A stretch of DNA of 64,000 nucleotides from Exobasidium rhododendri. Its lineage: Eukaryota; Basidiomycota; Exobasidiomycetes; Exobasidiales; Exobasidiaceae. Shown in pieces: positions 41,025-51,492 of this stretch. The position numbers and the translations under genes were made by a program. The notes under the pieces were generated by a model. It ran no database searches. It was given only the letters and a program-made list of their open reading frames with translations, and was not told where the DNA came from. The stretch lies in assembly GCA_026210745.1 (NCBI GenBank), contig CP110630.1, forward strand, positions 3,410,001-3,474,000. Reading direction: 5' to 3'. The stretch's first letter is position 1, and every line of letters begins with the position of its first letter.

Positions 41025-44000
41025 ATGTCTTCTCAAACACATGGTAATTTCACCAGACGACCTGCAACGCATGCCAACACATTAGCCGACCTCAGCCCTT
41101 TCTCTACCCTTGCATGTCAGGTGGAAGCGACGAATACATGGAGAAGGGACTTGAAGAGCTTGTTCGGCAAGGCTAGTGATAGATTTGCCGACGTTTGCTG
41201 GACACCGACTGAAGACGGAGATGAGGGCATGACAAACGGAGACAGGAAAGTGTCAGCTTGGGGTAAGTCGTCTCCCGTCAAAGAAGGAGTGATATGGGCA
41301 CACAAAGGTATGTAGCGATATGCGTTCTACTTTGGAGTCAATGCACGGTCTAACCTTTGCTGTCGCAGCTATCTTGTATGCCCGCGCTCCCAATACATTC
41401 CAGGCTAGGTTCTTACTTCTTCAGGCGCCCGCTGCCAATCTTGGCTCGATGGCAAGTGGTAGCGCTGTCTCTCTACCCTCTCTGCGTGTTCCATCCCCTA
41501 GCTTGTCTTCTGCATCTCGGACCAGCTCCACTGCTCACAGTACAAAGCGAAGAACGACTCGAGGGGCGGCTCCACCAAGCAGCTTCAGCATGAACAGAAC
41601 CAACTCAAAGAACTCAACGCATGCTAGCAATAGCGACGGTGAAACGGAGAATCTGACGAGGCCCGGGCTATTGAAGCGAAACAGCAGTAATTCTTCCATG
41701 GGCTCTTCGTACATCAGTCGACCTATGAGTCGGGATGGAAGACGTCTCTCGCAGCAGACTTCTTACGACAGCTTGCAGTACACTTCCACGCCTTCCTTAG
41801 GAACCGAATCCGATGCCCTCTCTGTCATCAGCACCACTAGTACAGTGAAAGCTCCGATGAGTCTAGATGGTGTCAATCGGGTCTTCTTCGAGGCAACATT
41901 GCAGTATCTCTACACTGCTGAAGAGAGTATGAAAGAAGCCTTTGAATTCTTGTATGAAGATCGAATAGCAGCTGACGAAGGACCTGAAGAGAGACTAGAG
42001 AAATTACGACAAGATCTGGTCTTTATGTGGCGGAGCCGACTATACTCGGATGTTGAGATTGTACTCGGAGACGAAGATGAAAGGACGACAGTGAGATCCA
42101 TCCCCGACATCAACGCTTCCGTCACTTCTTTCAATCTTCCTGATGCAGCGGAAGAAGACGATGAAACGGCTTCCTTTTCTGCCCATCGAATGATGTTGGC
42201 TTCGCGATCTCCTTACTTTGCCGCTCAATTACTGTCGCCTTACTCTGACGCCAACGCTCGAGTCATTCGTCTTCCCAGTCCGCCTTTTACCCCTGCCGCT
42301 TTGCACTTCACGCTGGGCTTTATCTATACTGGCACATTGTTCTTCTCGAATCGCACGTTTGATCTCTCGACTGCTTTTCAGCTGTGGCGATCAGCTTCCT
42401 ACCTTCAAATTGACACCCTCTCCAGTCTGGTCAGCAGCCTCATCATTCAAGACTTTTGTCATGGATTTACTTGCTCGCCGCCCTGTAAGACTTGCGTAAA
42501 AAGAGTGCCGCGGACGTTGGCTTTCGTGTCATGTCCTGACGTCAATGATGCTCATTTACAAGGACTGGCTCGTAACGCTGTCAGTGGCGATGATTTCGGT
42601 CACTACTGGTCAAAGGAGGTGGGCAATTTGGACTATGCCATTCGAGGGGCTCTTGTCTCTGATCTTTGCAGCAGAATCGACGCAAGGCCGGGGTATGCAA
42701 TCTACGCCCTTCGACAGCTCTCCATGATCGGTACACGAATCGACACTGAACGTAGCCATAGATGGGTTGACGCAGTGAGGTGGATGTGTGAGTCGGTAGA
42801 GAGTCATATATGTGTCATCATGGAGACCAAGCTACCGGAAGTGGTCCAATCGAGAGAGTGGAATGGCTTAGTAGACGGGGTTGGATTTCTCAATGACATT
42901 CTGGAAAAGTGCTTGTCGATCATTGTCGATGGGCTCACTGAGAAGAGAGCGGCAAAGGTGTACGAAGTAGTGGTAGGTCAAGTTCTTCTTCGTGAAGATG
43001 GCCTGCCCTCGAATGATCTTGTCGTCATGGTGGAAAAAGCACGCCGAGCTATCATCTTCTATCTTCGCAAGCGATGGGTCAATATTCGAGCGAATGCCGG
43101 CTTCAATGACATAGAGAGCTGGGCGCTGAAGGAATTGGCTGACGAGATAGATGTCCCTTCGAGTGATCTGCTCTTGTCCGCACGCAGCAAGTCCATCACT
43201 GTTCCACCAAGGAGCAAAATTGCTACGAAAGCTGGTGGAGTAGCTGTCGCTTCGGTTCCCCATATTGTCGCGGAAAACAGCGCAAGAAGCGGGCAGGTCT
43301 CGGCGGCCCCAGGTCAGGCTTTGCATGGAGAACGAGAAGCAGGACCGATCCACCTTCGTGCAGCAATACTGAATCGCAACGCAGCTCGCACTTTTGTTGT
43401 AAGTGGGAATCGATCAACTGATCAGGTCCGCAGCAACAGTTCGCCTTCTCCATCGGCCAGGGAAGGAAGCTACATGATGAACAGACCGAGACATTCGACA
43501 GGTCGCGCTTCAAACGACGCAGATTCGATCGACACGGACACTGCGCGAGCAAGTACGTCCAACACAGCTGCTCGGTCGTCTCTTCAACGGCAGGCTACTA
43601 CTTTGCCTTCCCATACTGATGCCTCCGTCACCAGCACAATTTCTCCACCATCGGTAAGGAGAAAGGCGAGCGCTTCATCTTCTTCCCAGAGAGTGGCTGT
43701 AGTCTCCTCCTCCTCCACCAATATTCCACCAGTCTCCCTTCGCTCCGTCGCCTCATCTTCGGCATCGCAAGTGGAAGAAGAGCAGATACCGAGGAAAGGT
43801 GTCTCCCCCTCTGTCGCTGCCTTTCGATCCAAGATCCAGCAGGAGTCGCGATCGAGTCAAACAAGTACGCCCGATCAAGTACCTGCCATCCCGCAAAGCC
43901 GTGTTGCAGGACAGGTAAAGAAGAGGACGAGTGAAGCTTCTCTTCCAAAGCCCTCTCTGCTGACTCAGTCCCCTTCGGCGGCAAGTACATCTAGAACGCT

Positions 44001-44763
44001 TCGAATTCGACAAAAGAGCGCTTCCTCGATAGCGTCCACCTCGAATGCTTCGCTGCGCAAGGTTGAGACATCGGCATCTACTGCTGCTATCGCAAGTAAG
44101 ACACTTCGAAAGGAGTCATACTCAAGACTAGCACAAAAACGCAAAGAAGAAGAACATCCTCCCATGCCCGTCCGTTTGTCGACTGTTCTGAGGGACTCGT
44201 CTTCGAACTCTCGTGCAATGCAGTTCGATGACGACGATGAAGAGGCGAAAAGACATCCACCTGCACTCTCCACTTCTCTTGGGACGCAGCTCTCCAACGG
44301 TATACCTTGTGTCATTGCGCCAAAAAACACACTCGGAAAAGCGGTACGATTTCGAGCAGTAGTCAAGTACATTGGGCCCGTTCTGGGTCAGGATGTTTCC
44401 CCATATGTAGGTGTTGAAGTCTCGCTACCTTTACCTGCCGGGGTCGATGAGGGTGGGTACGATTTCCATGATGGAATATACAAAGGAGTGAAGTATTATG
44501 ACTGTGGACTTCCCTTGCGAACGAACAAGCCTCGGCATGAGCTATCTCACAAGCCAGAGAGAGAAGCAAGACGCCTTCGCATAGAGCAGATGATGCAAGG
44601 AAGACCCTGGACAGAAGCAGCTGACCACGGACATGAAGGCGCTCGAGCCAGTGCAAAGAGACGGAAGGATCTGTTCGGTGCCAGCACCTTGGATCAAGCC
44701 TCTTCTTCGAGCTCGCGAGGCCTCTTTATCCGACCCAATGAAGTTCTCTGGGTGGTCGTGTAG
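41025..44763 (+). CDS. tandem BTB/POZ protein with C-terminal CAP-Gly-like domain
   Basis: Exons 41025-41307 and 41369-44763 give 1225 aa. A first BTB-like segment spans the intron (DRFADVCW, VIWAHKAILYARAPNTFQAR). After a Ser-rich linker a second BTB contains YSDVEIVLG, FSAHRMMLASRSPYFAAQL, HFTLGFIYTGTLFFS and LWRSASYLQIDTLSSLVSSL, with a helical BACK-like region behind it. A long Ser/Thr-rich disordered region leads to a CAP-Gly-like end (LGKAVRFRAVVKYIGPV, SPYVGVEVSLPLPAGVD, DGIYKGVKYYDC). BTB domains dimerise or link to Cul3; CAP-Gly domains bind microtubule or EB-type tails. A cytoskeletal or ubiquitin-adaptor role is inferred only. The promoter abuts the transposon. Confidence 0.85.
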
Positions 44764-44808
44764 ACTTGAAGGGTGATTTCGATGCAAAAGCCGTCTCGTA
44801 CATTCCCG

Positions 44809-46033
44809 TCAGATCCCTTCATCTGTATTATCTACGCATTGCCAAATACCGTACCAATTACCCCTCTCCCAGCCTGAAATTTCCAGGTGGACGATCACTT
44901 CTGGCATCTCACGGGCCGCATCTTCTACGAGAGACTCAAGCTCTCCTTTCTCAAAAACGTGGTAGTCTACAGAGACAGAGAGTGGGTGTGTATGAGTGAT
45001 AATTGTGCCTCTCCGAGAAGGAACCTGCAATACTTACATCGTTGGAACACCTTGTCCTTGTCATCCCCTGTTTGCTTCTCTGCAGTGTTTCCTGGGTCCG
45101 AGCTCTTCAAGATCCAAGGTACGAGCAAGTCTCGACCTTGTTCATCGTTGTTTGGTGAGATCTGCTCAAATTTTCTGCGAGACTCGCCTCGTTGTTCCAA
45201 GGCCCATACGTAGATGAGGAAGCGACCTGTAGCTTGTTTTGCCAATTGCTGGTATGCGTCATTGTCGTCATGTGTGTCTACCGTCTGTCGCTGTCTCTTT
45301 TGCTCTTCGCCGTGTGAGAATTGCAATGACGAGATTGGCCGCACGATCCTGATGATCTCTTTCACCGCTTGGACTCGTCGCAAAGCCGTGGAAAAGTGAT
45401 GTATCGTCGCGATACTCAAGGCAAAATCAAAGCATTTGGACCGATAGAATGATTGGAGTGCGTCGCCCACACAAACCTCATTCTGTATCGACAGGCTTGC
45501 CTTTCCTACTCCTCCTCCTACTTCTTCTTTTTCTTCTTCTTTTGCCACTTGGCTCACCCTTTCCCCCACTACGACGGTGTTTTGCGCTAGGTCAATCAGG
45601 TTGAAGCTCCGGTCAAGTCCCAGTGTGATGATATCATTGCCGGCCACAATACCCTGTTGCTCTACCTTTCCAGTCACAACGCTGCGTAGACTCAGGTACT
45701 TTCCGTTTCCACATCCCAGATCCGCTCCTACCGAGCCCGATGGGAGTGAGTTGACAAATTTAGGTATCAGAGGCCAAGGCTTGTATCGTGTATTGGAGAA
45801 GTGGGATGCTATCGATTCGTAAATGCTGCAACCAAGCGGCAAGATAGATGTGCATTAGTACCCACATCGCATGCCGCTGAAGCAATCGTCCTCTTCACTG
45901 TTTTGCTTTAGGCTACAACTGAATCGCCTCACCTGTGGACATTGCTCTGTTCGTACACCTCAGCGTCGAAAGCGCCCTCGCCCTCGTGTATCTTAGCGTG
46001 CTGTGGGTCGCTCGCCTTGGGCATCGAAGTCAT
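44809..46033 (-). CDS. TRM9: tRNA wobble-uridine methyltransferase Trm9
   Basis: Exons 46033-45933, 45825-45038 and 44966-44809 give 348 aa. The start region YEQSNVHSIYESIASHFSN TRYKPWP crosses intron 1 and matches Trm9 strongly. The SAM-binding motif GADLGCGNGKYL follows, then SIATIHHFST and the C-terminal YYHVFEKGELESLV across intron 2. Role: with Trm112 it completes mcm5U/mcm5s2U at position 34 of tRNAs, supporting decoding of AA- and AG-ending codons. It is longer than yeast Trm9 through two insertions, one a Glu/Lys-Gly run (about 45495-45555), the other Gln/Asp-rich (about 45230-45300). It is convergent with the BTB gene, 45 bp apart. Confidence 0.92.
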
Positions 46034-46279
46034 GGCCGTGTCTTCTTCGCCCTGGAGGGAAAACCTCACTCGGCATTCGCAAGTGCAAATCCAAACAAAA
46101 AAAAAGGGAGGGAAATGAGGGAAGAATAGCCTGTCCGCGTCAGTATGCGCGACACGTCTGAACGCGATTATTAAATTGCATAGTGTTGATGTCCGAAGCT
46201 CTTTCCCCTCTCTCTCGAACTTGCCCTTACCATCCGGTCGAACAGCCTCCCCCCTCGTCCCAGCTTCTGTTTAGCAAAG

Positions 46280-48016
46280 ATGGCTGTCGCAGTCGCTCTT
46301 CCTCCCGTAAGACCGGCCCCTCTCTCAGCAACGATGGACCTCGATGAAGACGACGCCGACATGGATTCTCTTTTTGCTCGAGTAGACGAGAAGAGGTGAG
46401 TAGAGAGACACGATCGGGATGTAGACCTGATTCACTACAGGCGCTCACCTTCTCGTTCGTTGTCTGCTTGGCCGACGACAGGCTGGAAGAGCAAGAAGCG
46501 TCTGATCCCATGGCCTATCTAGCATACTACAAATACCTACTGCCCTGGAAGACAATCTTTACATGGCTCAATCGCACATATACACCTACTGCCACCACGT
46601 CGTCTTCAGCTTTCCCATCTTCGGCCTCGTCCTCCTCCTCGTCGAGCAACATCAGTCGAAATTTCACACATCGAGAGTTCACTTTCACCCTGCAAAACGA
46701 GGCTTACTTGCGTTACAACTCCTTTTCGACACCAGAAGAACTCAAGAGAGAAGTCTGTCGACTGAATCCCGCTCGATTTGAAATCGGCCCAGTGTACAGT
46801 GCCAAGGTGAGGGTGTATGCGTTGGGATTTAGGGCTCGAGAAGCGAAAGGGCGGAACCTCACCTCCTTTCTTGTATGTCTAATTAAATATGCAGCCCAAG
46901 GATCGGAAGACTGTTCAGAAGACATCGTTCCGACCAGTGTCTCGTGAGCTGGTCTTTGATATCGACATGACAGACTACGATGAGATTCGAACGTGCTGCT
47001 CTGGGAAGGGCATTTGCAAGCGATGCTGGGCCTTCATAGCTGTGGCTGTCAAGGTGTTGGATGAGATGATTCGATGTGACTTTGGGTACAAACACCTTCT
47101 CTGGGTCTATTCCGGACGACGTGGTATTCATTGTTGGATATCTGATCAAGAAGCTTGCGAGTTGAGTGACGACAGCCGACGGGCTATTGTCGGTTGGATA
47201 GACATTATCAAGGGCAGTGCCAATCAAACGAAGAAAGTAGATGTTGGTGCCTCTTTTGCAGGGACGAAAGAGAATCGTCGATTGCACCCGTCTATTCAAA
47301 GGGCCATGGGAGACGAGAATAGACCGGGACCTCTGAAGACTGCCTTTGTGGAGATCATTCTGAAAGATCAAGACTGCTTCCGAGATCCCAAGCAAGCGGA
47401 GACGTTGCTGTCACTCCTCCCTGCGTCTGAAATCGAAACGATTGCGAAGCTTAAGCACTCGTGGAGTCGAGATGTGAACAGATCAAGCTATCGAAAATGG
47501 ACCGACATACAAGAGGCGGCTTCGAAGAGTAAGAAAGGGACAAACGTGTGGAAGAATGCGATGGAAGACATCATACTGCAGTACACCTATCCCAGAATCG
47601 ACTCGGAAGTGTCAAAGCATCTCAACCATCTGTTGAAGAGTCCCTTTGTCATTCACCCGGCAACTGGGAAAGTATGTGTACCGCTTCAGATCAGTACGAT
47701 CGAAGATTTCGATCCCATCAACGACTGCCCCAATGTTGCTCAATTGCTGCGAGAGATGAACAGAGCGTTGAAGAAAGCAGGTATCTCGACGTCACACGAG
47801 AAAGGTCAGCTGTCCAGTCTCAAAGCGTATTGGGACCAAACAAGCCTCAAGCCGTTTGTCGAAGTGATGGACCGACACTGTCAGGCCATCCTCAAAGACG
47901 ATCGAGAGGCCAAGAAAGGTGAGTCGTGCAGGAGTGTGGCTGCGGAGTATAGCAGCTCGCCTGACCTTCCCACTCTCTTCTCAACAGCTCTTGAGTCAAA
48001 GTCGTTTGATTTCTAG
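46280..48016 (+). CDS. PRI1: DNA primase small (catalytic) subunit Pri1
   Basis: Exons 46280-46395, 46482-46806, 46895-47918 and 47988-48016 give 497 aa. Family blocks: YYKYLLPW, HREFTFTLQNEAYLRYNSF, the catalytic FDIDMTDYD (Asp169 and Asp171), the zinc-binding CCSGKGICKRCW, VYSGRRGIHCW and KVDVGASFAGTKENRRLHPS. A Ser-rich insertion lies at about 46595-46660. Role: makes RNA primers for lagging- and leading-strand starts within DNA polymerase alpha-primase. The last intron is 69 nt, in frame and without a stop. ACGCG occurs at 46162-46166, about 115 bp before the ATG. It is convergent with the transporter gene, 93 bp apart. Confidence 0.95.
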
Positions 48017-48109
48017 TCCGCGTCTAATTGTTGCTATGGTGGTACAAGAAGAGAGACTGTGTGATGGAGAGCGAAAGAGAGTGTGCATGTGTGTGTGCCA
48101 GAATGAGGA

Positions 48110-48752
48110 TCAAGGGTATCGGGAAAGCAGGGTAGTCGCTCCCGCCTTTTGTGGTATTGTGTTGTAAAGCTTGAGAACATTCGCCGTCAAGGATATCACC
48201 ATGACTATAACGCCGTAAATTGCAAGAATTTGAGCTCTTTTCCTCAGATGACTTCGATGCCCTTCCTTGTGCAGTGAGCTGAAGAGAATGCCGGGAAGCT
48301 GTGCAGGGGTACTCTAAGTTCGAGTGTGTCTCACGCAGCCACGAAAAGTACTGTCAAGACTCACAATGAAGGAGATCGAAGTCGAGCCTACACTGCCGAC
48401 GAATCCCAGGACAAGTCCTAGATCGTCGACCAGAATGGCAATGAGAAACGTCGAAACTAGGATCAGGCAAGTCAGTATGCAAAGCTTTTGCAGTGACATG
48501 TCCTCTTCTTGATGTGTTGTCTGCCCTCTCTCTCCAACGACGCCAGAATCTGAGTCGACGTCCTCTCCTGCCGCTTGCTCATCATCGCGATAAGACCCCT
48601 CGCCAAGACCGTTTCGTGCGTCATTGGCGGCGTGCGTTGTTGAGTGCCGAGAGAAGATCTTGTCCAGAGCAGCTCGGCAGGGGTGAACCTTCCCGTACGG
48701 AACGGAAGACGTCTTTGTTAGCGAACAGGACATCAGAGAGGTCCGTGAAAGA

Positions 48753-48795
<43 letters not shown>

Positions 48796-49939
48796 ACTTG
48801 CAAGGGATAGCTGCACAGCGTTAAGACAACTATAGAAAGCCGTCCGAAGCAAACGAAAAAGCTTGCAGACGGGTACATTGTGATGATATTCGCTCCGACA
48901 TTAGAGCCAAACGAAAGGTAGCCTAGCACACCTATCAGCTGTGAAAACAAGGCAGGAAAAAGGTGTCTTAGTTCGCCAGACTAGCCCCCAAAGTACGATC
49001 AAAAAGGACGGATGAGACACTCACTAGGTAGATGCTGCCGGCCAAGGAAATACTGGTGAAGATGACTTTGCGGGTCTTTGCAAGGTGATCCTGCTTCCTC
49101 GCTTTGATCTCGTTGTAGATCGGCAACATGTTCTGTGCACAGGTAAAGGCGAAAACAAAGATCGGAAATATTGACAAAAAATGGTGACCGTCGATGTGAA
49201 TCAAATGCATCGGTCCTGGCGGTGGTAAATGTGACCTCTTGCTCGGAAGGCTATAAAAGATGACGATGAGGACAAGGTAGAAGACTGCAATCATACTGGT
49301 ACGGCGAAGACGAAAGCGAACGTCAGGAGAAAGCTAAAGAAGATGCTACGTGGTCTGCTTACCTCAGGTAAGAGGTGTGTCGCAGCGAGTCCAGTCGCCT
49401 CATAAAGCAAAGTGGCATGAGGAGCAGCGTGAATGCAAAGATCCAGAAGTTGCGATCCAGCAATAACGGAGACAATTGCTCATGCCGATGTAGTGCTTTT
49501 GCGAAGGAAGTCACTACTTGGGGCATCAGCTGTCCACAAATGATCAAGTAGGATATCGAGACTCCAAAGCACTGTGATATGTCAGGAGGGACCGCCTCTC
49601 GCGACGTTATTGAACGCAGCTGTCTACTACGGCAAACTCGCGACTTACCTTGATTGCGATCGCAGCATCAAACAATCGAGCTCCCTTGGGAAACGTATGC
49701 ATCGCTATGCTATTGAAGCTGTTCTTTCTGCCGCCTAGTGTGTCTGCGCATAGTGTCAAGAAGAGCAACCCGGCCAAGGCAGTGAATCCGCAGAGGAAGA
49801 TCAAGAAGATACCGGGTAGTAGTCCTGTGTATCGAAATGCGCCTGGTGTTGCCAGCATTCCAGTGCCGATGATAGTATTACAGAGATTAGCTGTGGAGGC
49901 CTTCAAGGTCATCCGCCCTACTGCGTCGTGAGGAGTCAT
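48110..49939 (-). CDS. amino acid transporter, AVT/SLC38-like (vacuolar type)
   Basis: Exons 49939-49649, 49571-49363, 49295-49025, 48938-48798, 48688-48365 and 48298-48110 give 474 aa. The N-terminus contains the family motif NTIIGTGMLATPGAF and the chain has about eleven hydrophobic helices (for example FLIFLCGFTALAGLLFL, FWIFAFTLLLMPLCFM, IGVLGYLSFGSNV). GSTSISFILPGIL near the end crosses the last intron. A hydrophilic loop (about residues 345-395) separates the last helices. The family moves neutral or acidic amino acids across the vacuolar membrane; substrate unknown. Exon 5 may instead start at 48712, adding eight residues in frame. Intron 4 starts with a long TG repeat. Confidence 0.87.
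48755..48793. repeat. (CA)n dinucleotide microsatellite abutting a splice donor
   Basis: About 19 CA units on the plus strand, equal to TG repeats immediately after the GTAAG donor of intron 4 in the transporter gene. Confidence 0.95.
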
Positions 49940-50729
49940 TCTGCGGGGCCGCGAGGTTGTTAAGGAGTGGGAGGAGGTAGGGTGAAGAGGAGGAGAGATG
50001 TGTTGATTCTAAAGCTCATGCGCGTCATCCAGCGCCTTTCCGCGGCCCCACCACCTAGCGCACAGATCAGCGAAGAAGGAGGAGAATATTGCTTTGGTAC
50101 AGTCCTCGTCTTTCGTGTGCGCGAAAACAGAATATAGCAGACGCTTTCTTACGGGTGACTTCATGTGTAGTTGCATGTCAGCCATGGCATTTGTGCGCGA
50201 GTAATAGGCTACCGGGAGGCGACTGATGATGATGATGATGATGATGTGCTTCTCCCTTTCAATCTTGCAGAAGACCAAACCTTCAACCGTTCTTTTGAGA
50301 ATCCGCTCGCGTGAGATAAGGAAAGTGTTAAAATTTCCCACTAGTCGATCTGCATCTCGCATTACAACATTCTAGTGTTGATTATAAGACACTAATACTG
50401 TATCTCTATTCCCTTTCTTAGTTTTATTTAGTACAGTAACCCCTTTCATTTCATGACGTTCGCTTGACACTTTTGCCAAGAAGAGCACCACTGACAATCT
50501 CCAAAAAGAAAGGAAAGCTGTGCTACAAAATCTTTTGGGAACCTTTCTTATTGCATCGTGGACAGAGGAGGACCGAGCAATAATGCCTCCTCAGTCAGGC
50601 CGCAATATAAGAAACGCACTCGGGGAAACTACTTCATCTCTCCCCTAAACTACCATCTAACTTAAAGCGTCTCCATTTCCGCCTTCTCCCTCACTTTCGC
50701 AAGAAGCTACCAATTCTTACGCTCACACA
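49940..50729. other. intergenic: transporter 5' region and small-gene promoter
   Basis: 790 bp without a supported gene. It holds a (GAT)n repeat at about 50223-50246 and two CCCCT/AGGGG stress-element-like motifs (about 50438 and 50646). A TATA-like aatataag lies near 50612, and CT-rich sequence precedes the ATG at 50730. A 117-codon minus-strand frame at 50009-50362 has no recognisable features. Confidence 0.5.
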
Positions 50730-51090
50730 ATGGCCTCAGTGAGTAGTGTAACGAGGATCATGTCCACCATTTCCTTGATGCAAATAGCTCATATCTTCTT
50801 GTCACTCCTTTCTTTTCTACTGATAAGGCTCAACCCGCCGCCGCTGCTCCACAACAGGATGCTCTTGACAAGGGCATCAGTGGCGTTCTAGACAAGTCTG
50901 GCCACCACCAACAAGGAAGCACCGTCGAGAAGATCTCTGATGGCTTTCGAAAGGTCTTCAAGAAGATTTCCGGCAAAGGTGAGCGCTGCCGGTGTGACTT
51001 CTTTTGCGACTCTGTTTGCGTTGGCACTGACCACACAGTGCTCCTATTTCTTCAACTGCTATAGATGTTCCCATCGCGGACAAGCAGTAG
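50730..51090 (+). CDS. small hydrophilic protein, 61 aa, function unknown
   Basis: Three exons, 50730-50738 (three codons), 50828-50978 and 51065-51090, all with good GT-AG junctions and matching phases. The protein begins MASAQPAAAAPQQ and then has an amphipathic, Lys-rich stretch (LDKGISGVLDKSG, VEKISDGFRKVFKKISGKD) ending VPIADKQ. No signal peptide or membrane segment. Composition and repeated short amphipathic helices resemble small fungal stress-induced proteins, but I cannot place it in a named family. Upstream CCCCT motifs are consistent with stress regulation; that is inference. Confidence 0.72.
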
Positions 51091-51492
51091 TTTCAAGGTC
51101 CCTATGCTGAACGCCCTTCCAATCTGATACCCACCCGTGTATGCCGCCTTTCCTCAAATACCTTTCAAAACATCTTTTCATGTCGTCGACCTTTCCTACA
51201 TGCCCGCTATATACGTGTGTGCCGTGTGACGTTGCGCAATCGACCGCTCTCACCAGTAAGAAAGCCTTCTCCTTTTTCTCTTTTTTTTCTATTTTTTTCT
51301 ATACAATTTTTTTTTTTTCAATCTTTTCGACTCAATTTTTATTTGCGAGGACGGTTTTTTTCTTCCCGCGGCTAAACGTACGCTCGCCTCCACTCGTAGC
51401 TTTTCGGCTTGATTGGGGAACGTCGCAGCCTGTTTCTTCCATGGTCTGCACCTCTTCTGTGCACAAGCATCCTGCATTGAGCCGAATACACG
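51091..51492. other. intergenic: T-rich upstream region
   Basis: 402 bp containing several oligo-T tracts (about 51270-51365), typical of nucleosome-poor fungal promoters. No gene was seen. Confidence 0.5.

Noticed and set aside
48314-48793. Minus-strand frame beginning with Cys-Val repeats
   Set aside because: Its start is the TG microsatellite within a transporter intron; only the downstream part is real coding sequence (exon 5).
50009-50362. 117-codon minus-strand frame upstream of the transporter
   Set aside because: It contains a trinucleotide repeat translated as Ile runs; no recognisable domain or splice context.
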